A stretch of DNA of 64,000 nucleotides, from assembly GCA_963277665.1 (NCBI GenBank), contig OY728152.1, positions 1,188,864,357 to 1,188,928,356 of the forward strand. Direction: 5' to 3'. The DNA is from Viscum album. Lineage: Eukaryota; Streptophyta; Magnoliopsida; Santalales; Viscaceae. The position numbers and the translations under genes were made by a program. The notes under the pieces were generated by a model. It had not been told where the DNA came from, did not search any database, and saw only the letters and a program-made list of their open reading frames with translations. This document shows positions 1 to 10,450 of this stretch, piece by piece (position 1 is the first letter of the stretch; every line of letters begins with the position of its first letter).

Positions 1-999
1 TTTTTGGATTATTTGGGAAACTTGTCAATAAAATTTGAACATGTTATAAGCATATATAAATTCCCAAAACCCACTAAATAACAACCTCTCCCCACCACTA
101 AATTGGATGCTTTCCCAGAATCATATGATAACGTGTTGAAAATTAATTAAAGGGCACCCAAAATGAAATCCATTCCCCCCACACATAAATTTCAATAAAA
201 AATGCTCTGAAAATCCATATAGATATTGGGTGGGATAAGGTATAGGGATTGTAATGTGGCTATCAAGGAAGAGTTTTTCATAGGCTTGTAGGGGCTTTCA
301 AAAGTAGTATTAATGTACGTTTAATGGGAGGCTATTGGGCTATTTTGATTCTCATGAGGTTTAGAAAATTCCCCTATCATTATAAATAAAACCAATATAG
401 GAAATTCATCTGGAAGGTCCACAAACTCAAGACTCACAAATGGGGGTAAAAAACACATTTTTAAAATATGGTCATAGGTGGCCTTTCCATGAAAGCTAAT
501 GTTGTTCCTCACGGTTGGGGAAAATAATTTTCTTAATCAAAAATTGATCATTCAAAATTGGTAGGTTTTGACAAAATATTCATTATACAAATATATGATG
601 AAAACATATGATTTTTGAGATGAAACCATTTTTTTGATTCCCCAAAATGGTTAGACAAAATTTTAGAAGTTGGAGATGAGTAATCTCGACTCTTGCTTTT
701 CCGTATTTTTTATGTGATTTTAATTATTGTTTTTCAGTTTTTAGGTATTTTTTAGTTATTTATAAAGACACACCCAAAAAAATAGAAAATAAAAATTGTG
801 ATGATAAAAGTGGTATAAAAATGAAAGATAGGGGAAGAAGAATAAAGAGGGAGAGAGAGGAATATATAGAGGGAGAGTTGAAGGTAAATATTTTCCCCTG
901 GTTTGGATTTGGTGGGTCGTTATCCCCATCTGTTGGTGGGTCGGTGGAGGTTTTATATCTGATATAAGTGGTGGTGGTTCCTAAGATGTGTGTCCTCTC
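1..999 (-). other. 3' region of Athila/Tat-like element, no gene
   Basis: Lies downstream of the integrase on the minus strand. A reading frame open to 760 follows the integrase C-terminus but turns low-complexity and hydrophobic, so I do not call it a gene. Positions 820-900 are purine-rich on the plus strand. The 3' LTR should lie here or beyond the window edge, but I could not match this stretch to the presumed 5' LTR right of 6,690, so no LTR boundary is called. Confidence 0.35.
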
Positions 1000-2260
1000 A
1001 TTGTCATTATTTATCTGATTCCCATTAACCATGAATGTTTTTTTGGAAGAGGGATCTTGGACATTCACTGAACTAAATCAGAAAACATGAGAAACAAAAA
1101 AAGGACCTTCCCAACGATAATGAATATTACATAGGTGAATCTGAAATCGATTGTTAAAGATAAATAACTTTTCAACTTCATGTAATACCATTCTTAGGAT
1201 GTTTTTTATGGATTACCTTATCCTTTTCTTTTTAGATATTGTAATTATCATAGGAATCAAGTCAAAACTCTTTGAATTCATTCAAATACAACAATATTTC
1301 TTCACCTGATTTTTCACAATAAAAAATTACATGTTTTGACAGTACAAAATGACTTATGTTCGATTTCAACTGGTATGTGATGTGCTTTACCAAAAACTAT
1401 CTTAAAAGGAGACATCCCAATGGGTGTTTTATCAGTAGTTTGATAAGACCAAAGTGATTCACCATGTCATTCAGGCTAATCTTTTCTGATGGGCATAACT
1501 ATTCTCTCAAGCACTCTTTTGACTTCTCTAATGTAATGTTTATCCATTTCATTTGTTTGGGGGTGATATGTAGTTGAAGTTTTCTTTACAACCCCATTCT
1601 TTCTTAAAAGAGATTTCATGGTTATATTATGAAAATGGGTTCTTAAGTAACTTATCAAGGCATGTGGTATGACAAATCAATGGAAGATGTGTATATTTAG
1701 GAACTCGCTAACATTATGTGAATCATCCTTTCTAGAGGGTTTTTCCTGGACCAACCAACAATCATAATCAACCGCAAGAATAATGTATGAGAATCCCATG
1801 GATGGGGGGAATGGTATCATGAAATCGATGCCCCAAACATATAATATTTCACAAAGAATTAAAGTTTTTTGGGTAATTTAATTTCTCTTTTAAATTGTGT
1901 CAAACTTTTGGCAAGGGGGATATGATTGACAGAACTTATGTGAGTCCTTGAAGATTGAAGGCCCGAAGAATCCAGAGTCTATGACCTATCGGGAGCTACT
2001 TTGTGTTCCAAAGTGGCCACAACCAGGCATTGATTGATTGAATTATAATATAGAAAAATGTTCATTTTCATCAACACATCATCTAATTACCATGTCTTCC
2101 CTAGTTTTCCAAAGATTATTTTTTTCCCATAAATATTATTTTGAATCCCTTTTAAACTTCATTTTTTTGGTATTTTGGAAAACATTTAGGGAAAATACCA
2201 GAAACCATGTAATTTACAATTGGGGATTACCATGATATTTTTGGAGTGAGAGATGAAAGG
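1000..2260 (-). pseudogene. Integrase relic, Athila/Tat-like
   Basis: Would insert the cDNA copy into the genome. On the minus strand there is a zinc-binding N-terminal region near 2,100-2,260 (NYMVSGIFPK, then WKTREDMVIR and a CV residue pair). The catalytic core near 1,740-1,850 contains [14 protein letters not shown], whose Asp is the expected first catalytic residue, then YIILAVDY. At 1,476-1,658 come the core end YHPQTNEMDKH and the helix EVKRVLERIV. The C-terminus near 1,020-1,068 reads VQDPSSKKTFMVNGNQI, the usual end of Athila/Tat integrases. Several frame changes and stops separate these blocks, so no full protein can be made. Confidence 0.85.
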
Positions 2261-2339
2261 TGATAAGTGGGGAATTCAAGATAAATGATTTCTAAAGGAG
2301 AAGAATTAGAAATTATACTCAAGTGATCACCCACCTGTT

Positions 2340-2700
2340 GTTATTTTCCTATTATATCATTGATTTTAAGGTCAAACTCTTGGAGCATTAGGATCCATCT
2401 TATTAGCCTTAGTTTGGAATAACTTTTATTGAGTTAGAACTTTATAGCATAATGGTCTTTGAAGATGATGGATTTGGAACCTAATAGATAGGGTTGGAAT
2501 TTATCTAAGGCTAAAACCACTTCTAAAAGTTCCTTTTCTGTGATAGTGTATTGAAATTGAGTTTGGTCCAATGTTTTTTAGGCCTAGTAGATGACCTGAG
2601 GAATTTTTTATCTTCTTTGTCCAAGAATGACCCCAACGGCTATTTCAGAAGAATAACACATCAACTTAAGAGGTATGGACCAATCTAGGGGTTTGATTAT
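2340..2700 (-). pseudogene. RNase H relic, Athila/Tat-like
   Basis: Would degrade the RNA template during reverse transcription. The minus-strand translation gives LKLMCYSSEIAVGVILGQR, then TEKELLEVVLALDKFQPYL, LGSKSIIFKDHYAIKF and RLIRWILMLQEFDLKI, in the order and spacing of the gypsy RNase H domain. The first Asp of the usual CDAS motif is replaced (CYSS), which would remove a catalytic residue, while the Asp of FKDH remains. In-frame stops occur after LGQRR and in the linker. It joins directly to RT on the right and integrase on the left. Confidence 0.85.
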
Positions 2701-2949
2701 CGGGGTAGATGTAAGAGTAGTTTTGAGTTCAATGAAGGATCTATTGAAAACATCATAGAAATGGAATGTGACATCATTTTGGAGAAACCGAGTGAGTGGG
2801 ATGGAAATCCTAACGATTTTATGGATGGATTACTGATTGAAACTTGCATGACCATGAAATGATTGAAAGTATAAAACATAGGTGGGTTCATGAAGTGATT
2901 AGATTACTCAAATTTGGTAGGATCAACATCAATACCCTCTTCTAAAACT

Positions 2950-3650
2950 ATGTTCCTTACAACAATCCCATTTTCAACCTTGAAGTGACATTTTTCAAAA
3001 TTTAACAAAAGGTTACACATGACCCACTTCTAAAGGACTAGAAAGAGTGAATGCAAGAAAGTTTAAAATGACCTTCCATAAATGGAAAAGTCATCTATGA
3101 ATACTTCTATGTAGTGTTCAATGAATTTAGAAAATATACTCATTATACTCCTCTATAATTTTGTAGGAGCATTGAAAATACAAAAAGGAATTCTTCTATA
3201 AGAATATATTCAAAAGGGGCATGTTAAAGTATTATTTTATTTGTCCAAAGGATCGATTGGGTTTTGGAAGTATGTTGTGAATCCTTCAAGAAATAAATAG
3301 CCTTAATTTTAGGATAATGATTCTTTCATTTGATCAAGGAATGCAAGAGGTTAGTGATCTTTTCTTATTCCAACATTAAATTCCTTATAGTCGATGCACA
3401 CATGCCATTTGTTCTTCACTTGAGTTGTGACTAGATCCCCTTGTTCATTTGTGTCAATTGTTATCCCACCCTTATTAGGTACAACATGAATTGGACTAAC
3501 CCATTCACTATTAGAAATTGGGTATATAATAAAATCTTGAAGATGTTTGGTGATCTTTTCCATAACAACCTCATGGATGAGTGGATTTATTCTTCCTTGG
3601 GGATGTCTAGTTAGTTTGGATGATTCCTCAAGATGGATGTGATGCATGCA
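2950..3650 (-). pseudogene. Reverse transcriptase relic, Athila/Tat-like
   Basis: Would copy element RNA to cDNA. A 98-residue open stretch (3,351-3,647) carries the N-terminal fingers: HLEESSKLTRHPQGRINP, then IIYPISNSEWVSPIHVVPNK and WHVCIDYKEFNVGIRKDH. Further along the minus strand come NAPTKL and then VFIDDFSIYG at about 3,080-3,105, so the catalytic Asp pair of the FIDD box is still present, unlike most RT copies in this window. Stops and frameshifts lie between the blocks (about 3,110-3,340), so the domain is not translatable as a unit. Confidence 0.9.
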
Positions 3651-4109
3651 GAGGGCAGGGTTGATTCATAGTATATCATCTATGATCCAACCTAAGGCCT
3701 TTTTGTTTTCCTCAAACACATGAACATGTTTGGACTCCTCTATTTAAGGAAGTGAAGTAGAGATAATTACAAGATAAGAGTGATCATAGAAAAAGAATAC
3801 ATATTTCATGTGTTCTGGAAGAGTTTTTAGATCAGTATCATATTTCATATGTGGGTTAGACAACTCAATAATAGAGGAAGGGATTTAATTTTCTTTAGAT
3901 TCATTTTCCTTATTATTGTTTATGGAGGAGCAGTAGAAATCTGAGTTGATGTGGGATTTAGGAGAGTTTTCAAGATTCTATAGATTTTCAGTGTCTATGA
4001 ATGAGAGGTCCACCTCAACATCCCCATTTATTATATTGTTAATGATGGTTCATAATTCACAAGATCCTTTATCACTATAAAATGATGAACATGATGGATT
4101 AGGGTTCAA

Positions 4110-4440
4110 TTACCTCTCAGAAGTGTTCCCAGAAGCATGGATTAAGAATCTAGAGTGATCCTCATATGGGTATCGCATGTCTTGGAAAATGTTGACCTTT
4201 ACCAGTTGGTCACCAAATTCCATGGACAAGATGACTAAATGGAAATCTATCTTGGATCTCACTGTCATTAGGAATGGTCTTCCTTGAATTAGGGGAGATC
4301 TAGATAAGCTCTTCTCACCTTCCATGTTATGGACATAGAAATCTGCAGAGAATATAATATCATCCACATAAACAAGGAAATCCTCTATTATACCCTCAGG
4401 ACTAGTTGTGCTTTGATTGTCCAATTTAATGACAACGACA
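4110..4440 (-). pseudogene. Aspartic protease relic, Athila/Tat-like
   Basis: Would process the gag-pol polyprotein. The 104-residue open frame at 4,110-4,424 contains PEGIIEDFLVYVDDIIFSADF, then EGEKSLSRSPLIQGRPFLMT and a SKIDFHLV block. These correspond to the second half of the retropepsin fold, where Athila/Tat elements carry the LGRPFL motif (here QGRPFL). The active-site D-S/T-G-A segment should lie just to the right and I do not see it in frame. The flank at 3,660-4,100 is gag-pol linker with no domain I can name. Confidence 0.8.
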
Positions 4441-5229
4441 GTTGGATGTAAGGGACCAATACTAATGTTTTAGAAGGTGGATTTCAGAATGAAATTAATT
4501 GAGGCTTCTAGTTCTATTAGTGCATCCTTGAAGTTGGAACTGTAAAGGTACATGGATATTTTCAGTTTATAAAAATAGTCTCTTGGGTGGAAACATTTTT
4601 GAAGGTCATATTTTTCCTCTTGTGGGTGAACAATTCCTTAAAAACATGGCATACCTAGATATTTGTTTTATGGATTATAAGAGGGGTATGTTGACTTCAA
4701 CACATCTAAACATGTCAACCATTCCAATATCGTGTTAAATGGACTTACTTGGTTTAGAAATTGCTTGAGGAAAAGGAATTGGATTCCTATGTGGAATGGA
4801 AGGAGGTGAGGGAATGGATTCAGGTTCCATTTCATGTTTCTTTTTATTTTCATTTTCTAGGTCCATATTCAAAGAGGGGGTGGAGGACTTATCTTGAGGA
4901 ATAAAAATTTTCTACTCCGATCTAAGTGAAATTGCACTTACATTACCCTTGGGTTGTGTAATGGTTGAGCTGGGATTTGGGATTAATTTGATTATTGTTG
5001 TGGTCTTAGGTGGGATTCAAGTTTACCAATTTGTGTTTCAATATTTTTAAGGCTGCAAGGGTTGAAGGAGGCATGATATTTTACTTCACTTTACCATGGT
5101 TGTTTGGAAGAAGTGTCTTTTCCTAAATTTGGATTTCCTTGATTATGTTTATTGGGAAAGCGATTGTATTGGTTTTAGAATTGGGAAGGCTCACGAGGAT
5201 AGTGGAATCTAGTACGATGATTGTTCTTT
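4441..5229 (-). other. gag-protease linker of Athila-like element
   Basis: Internal element sequence between gag and protease. Short open stretches occur on both strands, but I recognise no domain. A linker of this size between gag and the protease active site is usual in Athila/Tat elements. Confidence 0.5.
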
Positions 5230-6330
5230 TGTGGTTGAGGAAAAAAAGGTTAAGTTTGATGGAGGTTACCACCACCTTGACCATATTGAAATTGGTTTGG
5301 GATTTGATGAGGGTATTGAGGGGGTTGAGAAACGGGATTACCATATCTCAAGTTAGGGTTATATATTGAAGATAAGGGCTCATAATGAGGGTGGATGATG
5401 TGTCTAGAAAGATGACTAGATTGTTTAGGGATGGGTATCCACTAAGAATAGGATACATAGACCTCCATTTGTTTGGATAAATTAGATTGATCCTATTGAT
5501 GTTGGGAAAATGTGTCGGTTGGATGAGATGGGGAGCTACAGATTCCACAGTTCTTGATAGGCCCATGAAACATAGATTGTGGAGAAGATACGGTTGCGGC
5601 ATTGAATGACACATCTAGTTGTCTCACAAGACCTGTAAGTTTACTCATCCACTCTATCATGTTGTTCGGCTCTATCAACTGACTATCTTGGGCCTACCTG
5701 ATTTAAGAATTTTCCTGAGTATGGAATTTTTGTGTGTTTGCAATCACGTTGCTTATGTGATCTCTTGCAGCTACAGGAGTTTTATCAACAACAGCACCGC
5801 CACTTGGGCATCAATGAGGGTTCTCTCCATAGACAATAACCCCTCATATAAGTATTGGATCAAGAGTTGGTCAGGGATTTGGTGATGTGGATAGGTTGAT
5901 ATAAGATTTTTGAACCTCTCCCAATACTAATGGAGTGATTCATTGGGGAATTGATGGATACAACTAATTTTCTTTTTGATGTAAGCAGTACATGTAGAAG
6001 GAAAGAATTTCCCTATGAAAAGGTGACTCATGTCAATCCATGAGTTTATAGAACTAGGAGGGAGGTATTAGAGCCATGACTTGGTAAATTTAGCTAAGGA
6101 AAAAGGGAATGCTCGAAGTTTGATTTCTTCCTCATAAACCCCTTGAGTCTTCATGGTAGAGCACACCACTTGGAACTCTTTATGATGAATATGTGGATCC
6201 TCATCGGCTATCCTGTGGAAATAATGGAGAAGATGAATCAAACCATATTCGAGTTCAAAGTTAGCCTCTATGTCTAGATATTTAATACCAATAGGTTTTT
6301 AAATCATATTATGGGAAGCATGTTCTTTAA
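5230..6330 (-). pseudogene. gag relic, Athila/Tat-like
   Basis: Would encode the nucleocapsid/coat protein. Minus-strand reading from the right gives ANFELEYGLIHLLH and ADEDPHIHHKEF (about 6,170-6,270), then EEEIKLRAFPFSLAK, SWLQYLPPSSINSW, IGKFFPSTCTAYIKKKI and YWERFKNLI. YPHHQIPDQLLIQYLYEGL and SMERTLIDA follow (about 5,800-5,900). These match the retrotransposon gag domain in its Athila form, including the proline-histidine-histidine step and the long Y/F-Y-x-G-L motif. The C-terminal part (about 5,230-5,400) is rich in Pro, Gln, Asn and Gly. A few stops interrupt it, but it is among the best preserved stretches in the window. Confidence 0.85.
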
Positions 6331-6658
6331 TTGTTTTTACATAGGATTTTCCATATCATATTCAAATGGTCGTACGAGTGCAAGTTCTTGAATTATTTGA
6401 TTATCCCTAATGTTCCTACTATGTTGGAGAAGTGTTTTCTCAATTTCAGGGTAAAAAAAATCTGAGGGATTGTTTGGGAGGCTGCGGGGAATTCATAGAT
6501 ATTTTGAAAGAAAGAGGAAGATGGGGTTTTCCTTGTGTTTTTTTCATTTATGATTTTTATGAGAAAGAGGGTTTTTGTTTGTGATTTTTTTAAAAAAATT
6601 AACTTTTGTTTCTTAGTTTTTTAAAATAACCAAAAACTAAGGAATAATTAATTGCACC

Positions 6659-6677
6659 ATCCCCAGAAATGGTGCCA
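6659..6677 (-). other. Primer binding site, tRNA-Asp type
   Basis: On the minus strand this reads TGGCACCATTTCTGGGGAT. The expected complement of the tRNA-Asp 3' end, used by Athila/Tat elements, is TGGCGCCGTTGCCGGGGAT, so 15 of 19 bases agree and three of the four differences are transitions. It sets the right border of the internal region, and the 5' LTR must lie just to its right. Confidence 0.75.
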
Positions 6678-6691
6678 TTTCAAAGCGCGGA

Positions 6692-8580
6692 TGATTGTCA
6701 CCTATCGATCGTTCAAGGTTCTGGTTCTCTGCTTATGTGTATCGCAGCACTCGGGTTGAATCCTCAGTGATGATACTTTTTAATAGTTAATTGTATTTAA
6801 TTTATTGTATTTTGATTGGTGTTTTTTTCAAAGATTATGAAATAATTTATGGATGATGTGTGATTTAACAAATTGATGAATATTGGGGTGAGTTCATTAT
6901 TGGGGATTTAATCTTATGATTTCCTTGATCTTTACTTTATATTGCATCAAATTAATACCAACTTCAAAAGATGTCTTTGATTTGAATTCCGAGGTGTTAA
7001 AGATTTAATCCAAGACATTACTTAAATTAGGGTTATAATCATTACCATTACTTGTTTATTTTAGTGAATTTTTGGTTCCAATAATACATGGAATCAAAAT
7101 TCTAAAAAACATGGCATTAACCCATGAAATATTAAGTTCAGCATACACAATATTTATTTAATCAATAATCATTTACCGAATGCCCTTAATCAATTAATAT
7201 ACCCAAATTAGGAATCAACCCAATGAAATATTTACTCTTCCATTTTGGTGGTTAATAATTTGGTTATAATTTTGTGAAGATTAATTAATCAGTGAAGAAA
7301 AATAAAGGGACAATAAAAGAGTTGTGTGCCAAACACAAGCACACAAATAGTGAATGGAATAAAATACTGACTTTAGATTGAGTGAGAAATAAAAAGAAGG
7401 GAAAGGGATTCAACTGTATTTAAACTATTTTAGTACCATTAATATTATTTAATGAAATATTAATGGGAATAATATATAAATAAAATATACTTGTATTAAA
7501 ATATAATTACAAAAACAAACACTTATAAGATTATAAATGAAGAACAACACAAAAGTAAAATAAAGGAAAAAATGAGGAATGGTTTTTCAAGTAAAAACAT
7601 GAGTATGGAATATCCTCCCAAGCCTTTGGCAAAGACATGGTCGTTCCAACCTATCCTCATTTTCTCTGAAATGCCAACCTCATGAAAGGAGAAGAGGTTG
7701 TTGTATTTATTGCCCAAGGAGGTGGACTGTTAGCATTCCAAATCAACCCCTCAAATTGCATTGCCAATTTGGCCATCCAGACAGCTGAATCTTGAGATAG
7801 CCACTTCATAAATGTTTTATATTATAATGTTTTCCAACTACTCAAAATATGTTTAGGAATTTATAATTATGGGGATAATGTTATGGTGGTTTTTGTAAAC
7901 AATTTTAATCTTTCCATTTCATTCCATACTTTTTAAGAGGCCGAAATGTGAATGGGTTTATAAATTGGAATATGCCCTCAAATAAAAAAAAAATTCTTAT
8001 AAAAAGTTGGTTTCAAAAATATATCTTTCACACTGCAAAATCCCTGCTTGATTTGATGATTAGATCATGAGCAATGTCATGAATAGTGTCCAGATTTTAA
8101 TTCCCGACCATAGTGGTGGGATGGACTTAAAATAATTAGTTGGGACCCTTTTTGTTGTGGTTGGAACTTAATTTTTTTTTTCTGTGATTCCTTTTTATAT
8201 TCAAAAACATATGGTGGACTTTCATAAAATTTTGACATCAGGATGTAGCCCAGCAACTCAATCATTAAGGATGGTCCAGTTTCTTCATAGATTTTTTAGG
8301 TCTTGTTTGTGGATCATATGAATCTCCAAATGGAAAATTTTACCAATGATCCCTTATAATGGAATGATTTAATTTGAATAAGGAACCCTACAAAAAAATA
8401 ATCATGCAATTTGGATAAGTAGTATGAGATTTATTATTAAAACATTAAATCGACTTGAATCTGGATGAATTCAAATAATGCCCCAAAAATATATTTAATA
8501 TTTAAACATTAATATTTCACACTAATAATGAAAATTTCATATAAAATTAGTAAAGGGGTTATATAATAAGTTATTAATAT
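6692..8580 (-). mobile_element. Presumed 5' LTR of Athila-like element and flank
   Basis: Begins with TG on the plus strand (CA on the element strand) about 14 bases beyond the primer site. It is AT-rich, non-coding, and carries no domain. The outer LTR end could not be fixed, because no matching 3' LTR is found in the window and no second TG/CA border stands out. Treat the right limit as a guess. Confidence 0.35.
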
Positions 8581-8768
8581 ATTAATAACATCATACACCT
8601 TTTCAATCTAAACATTTCTTATTCTGAATCACTTACCTCCTTGTAACAATCCCAAATCATGAACCGAAAATGCTCATACCATTTTCCCCAAAAATACAAA
8701 TGGACCGAGCAAGATGGATACTACTTGTAAGACCACACCCATCTTAATTAGAATAATAATCTTAAACA

Positions 8769-10450
8769 TGATAGTAACCCTATGTGACATCCCCTAGATA
8801 GAAAAATAATGGTAATAAATTCCAACAGATTAAGAGAATGATGGGGATGATTTAGCCTAAAAGCTCATTTAACCTCACAATAATAATAAAAATATCATCC
8901 AGGATGAACTACATGATGCTTGAATACTCAATTACATAACTAAATGAAATAACAATACTATGAAATATCAGAGTAATAACAAAAAAAATTTAAATTGTAA
9001 GGCTATGACTAAAAATAAAAAGACATGGTCACAAAATTAGAACTATCCCAATCGAAGATGTAGAAACTCCCAAGTTCCAGCTTCAGAAACATATCCATGA
9101 AGTCACGTAACACCACTAGAGAAGTATGAAACATGACACTTCCCTGTATCTCGATAAAAAACATCTACCTACACATAAAATTTCCCTAGAAGTGGGTGAG
9201 TATATAAGTCAATTTTATTTTCCTAAATACTTCACAACACACACCACTAGGATAAAAATAGTTATCAAATTTCATAAAAAAATAAGAGATCGATTTATAA
9301 ATATTTTATATGAAATCCAATAACCTGATATTTATTAAACATAGCATATAATTTTTGAAACCATTTCATGTTTCTTGGAGTAATCATCACAATTTCACAC
9401 CCATGAACACGCATTATGCATCCAACCATGGAACTCCCTATACTCGTGAGTGGTAAGTCATCCAATCACCAATAAATCACCTGGGTAACAGATTTTACAA
9501 TCGTACATCTAGTGAAAATCCCAACATATAGTCCCTTAAGGGAAGTAATTATTCCCATTATCCATTCCCCATTAACATGAACACACACAAACACTTTTAT
9601 GCCAAATTTCTAATAATTGTTTTTAAAATGTAAATAAAATATTTCAAAAACCACAATTTTAAAATCACATGAAATTGGAGTTTTACAAATAAATTTTATA
9701 AGAGATTTCAAAATAAATGCACAACGTATCAAATATATTTCCAATAAATCATAAGAAAAATTTATTAAAGATTTTGACAAACAATTTTTAGAACTATTGA
9801 GTGGGAGGGAATCCACCTTACATAATTATGTTTGAACCAAGTATCATAAAATATCTTTTAGATCAACATCTTTTTTACATTACTCTATCAAAACCCAAGA
9901 AGATGTCATCCCCACAAATTTAAATCTATTGATTTAGTATTGCGCACTAATCTAGGGTTACAGGTGAAAAAAGGAAATCTATGATGGGGAATAAAGAGGA
10001 GACCAAAACCATTGATTCTATGAATTAATGCTAAAAAATTCAATTCCAATGAATTTCAAACATCAAACATCACAAGAAATAACCTATGCTAACATTGGAA
10101 GTTGAGAGAAAAAGGTTATTATAAAATGGACAATTAAAAAACTTGTTCGATGTAATACTCACTAGGTCTGAATGATTTATATCATAAATTGAGAATTTAC
10201 ATCCTAAATTGAAAGATGATCACTTGATCCAAAATACCCATAACCTCAGTTATTTTTTAGGTAAAACCCATCTTGAAAAATAAATTATTTTTGTTGTATA
10301 AATGGTTTTTTAATAGAAAGGAATAAAAATTTATGTTTTGAATATTCTTACAGTGTTTTCCCTAAATAATTTACATCCTAAAATCATAATTTATGGAGTA
10401 AATTGCTCTTGTAGACATTTACAGCTACTAGTCTCTATTTCTTCTCCTCC
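8769..10450 (-). mobile_element. LTR-like remnant of another gypsy element
   Basis: Starts with TGTGACATCCCC at 8,783, a common left end for plant gypsy LTRs written in this orientation. Just to its left (8,769-8,781) is a poor match to an initiator-Met primer site (minus strand ends TACTATCA, expected TGGTATCA). Blocks such as the stretch at 9,180-9,210 around GTGGGTGAGTATATAAG resemble the leader part of the other LTRs here. The right border is not visible, so the end given is approximate. An alternative start is TGTAACAATCCC at 8,642. Confidence 0.4.

Larger units (their letters stand above)
1..6677 (-). mobile_element. Athila/Tat-like Ty3/gypsy element, internal region
   Basis: Degenerate LTR retrotransposon read right to left. 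The order on the minus strand is primer site (6,659-6,677), gag (to about 5,230), protease (about 4,110-4,440), reverse transcriptase (about 2,950-3,650), RNase H (about 2,340-2,700), integrase (about 1,000-2,260). This is the Ty3/gypsy order. The tRNA-Asp-type primer site, the RT context VCIDYKEFN and the integrase C-terminal FMVNG motif point to the Athila/Tat branch rather than chromoviruses, and no chromodomain is seen. All frames are broken by stops and shifts. I see no envelope-like ORF, but the 3' end may be cut by the window. Confidence 0.85.

Noticed and set aside
760..1020. Continuation of the 102-residue frame as an envelope-like gene
   Set aside because: Only the first part matches integrase C-terminus; the rest is low-complexity with a hydrophobic run and no other envelope feature.
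8642..10352. LTR with borders TGTAACAATCCC and TATTCTTACA
   Set aside because: The flanking 5-mers (CTCCT and GTGTT) do not agree and the block at 8,783 is a better LTR start with a possible primer site.
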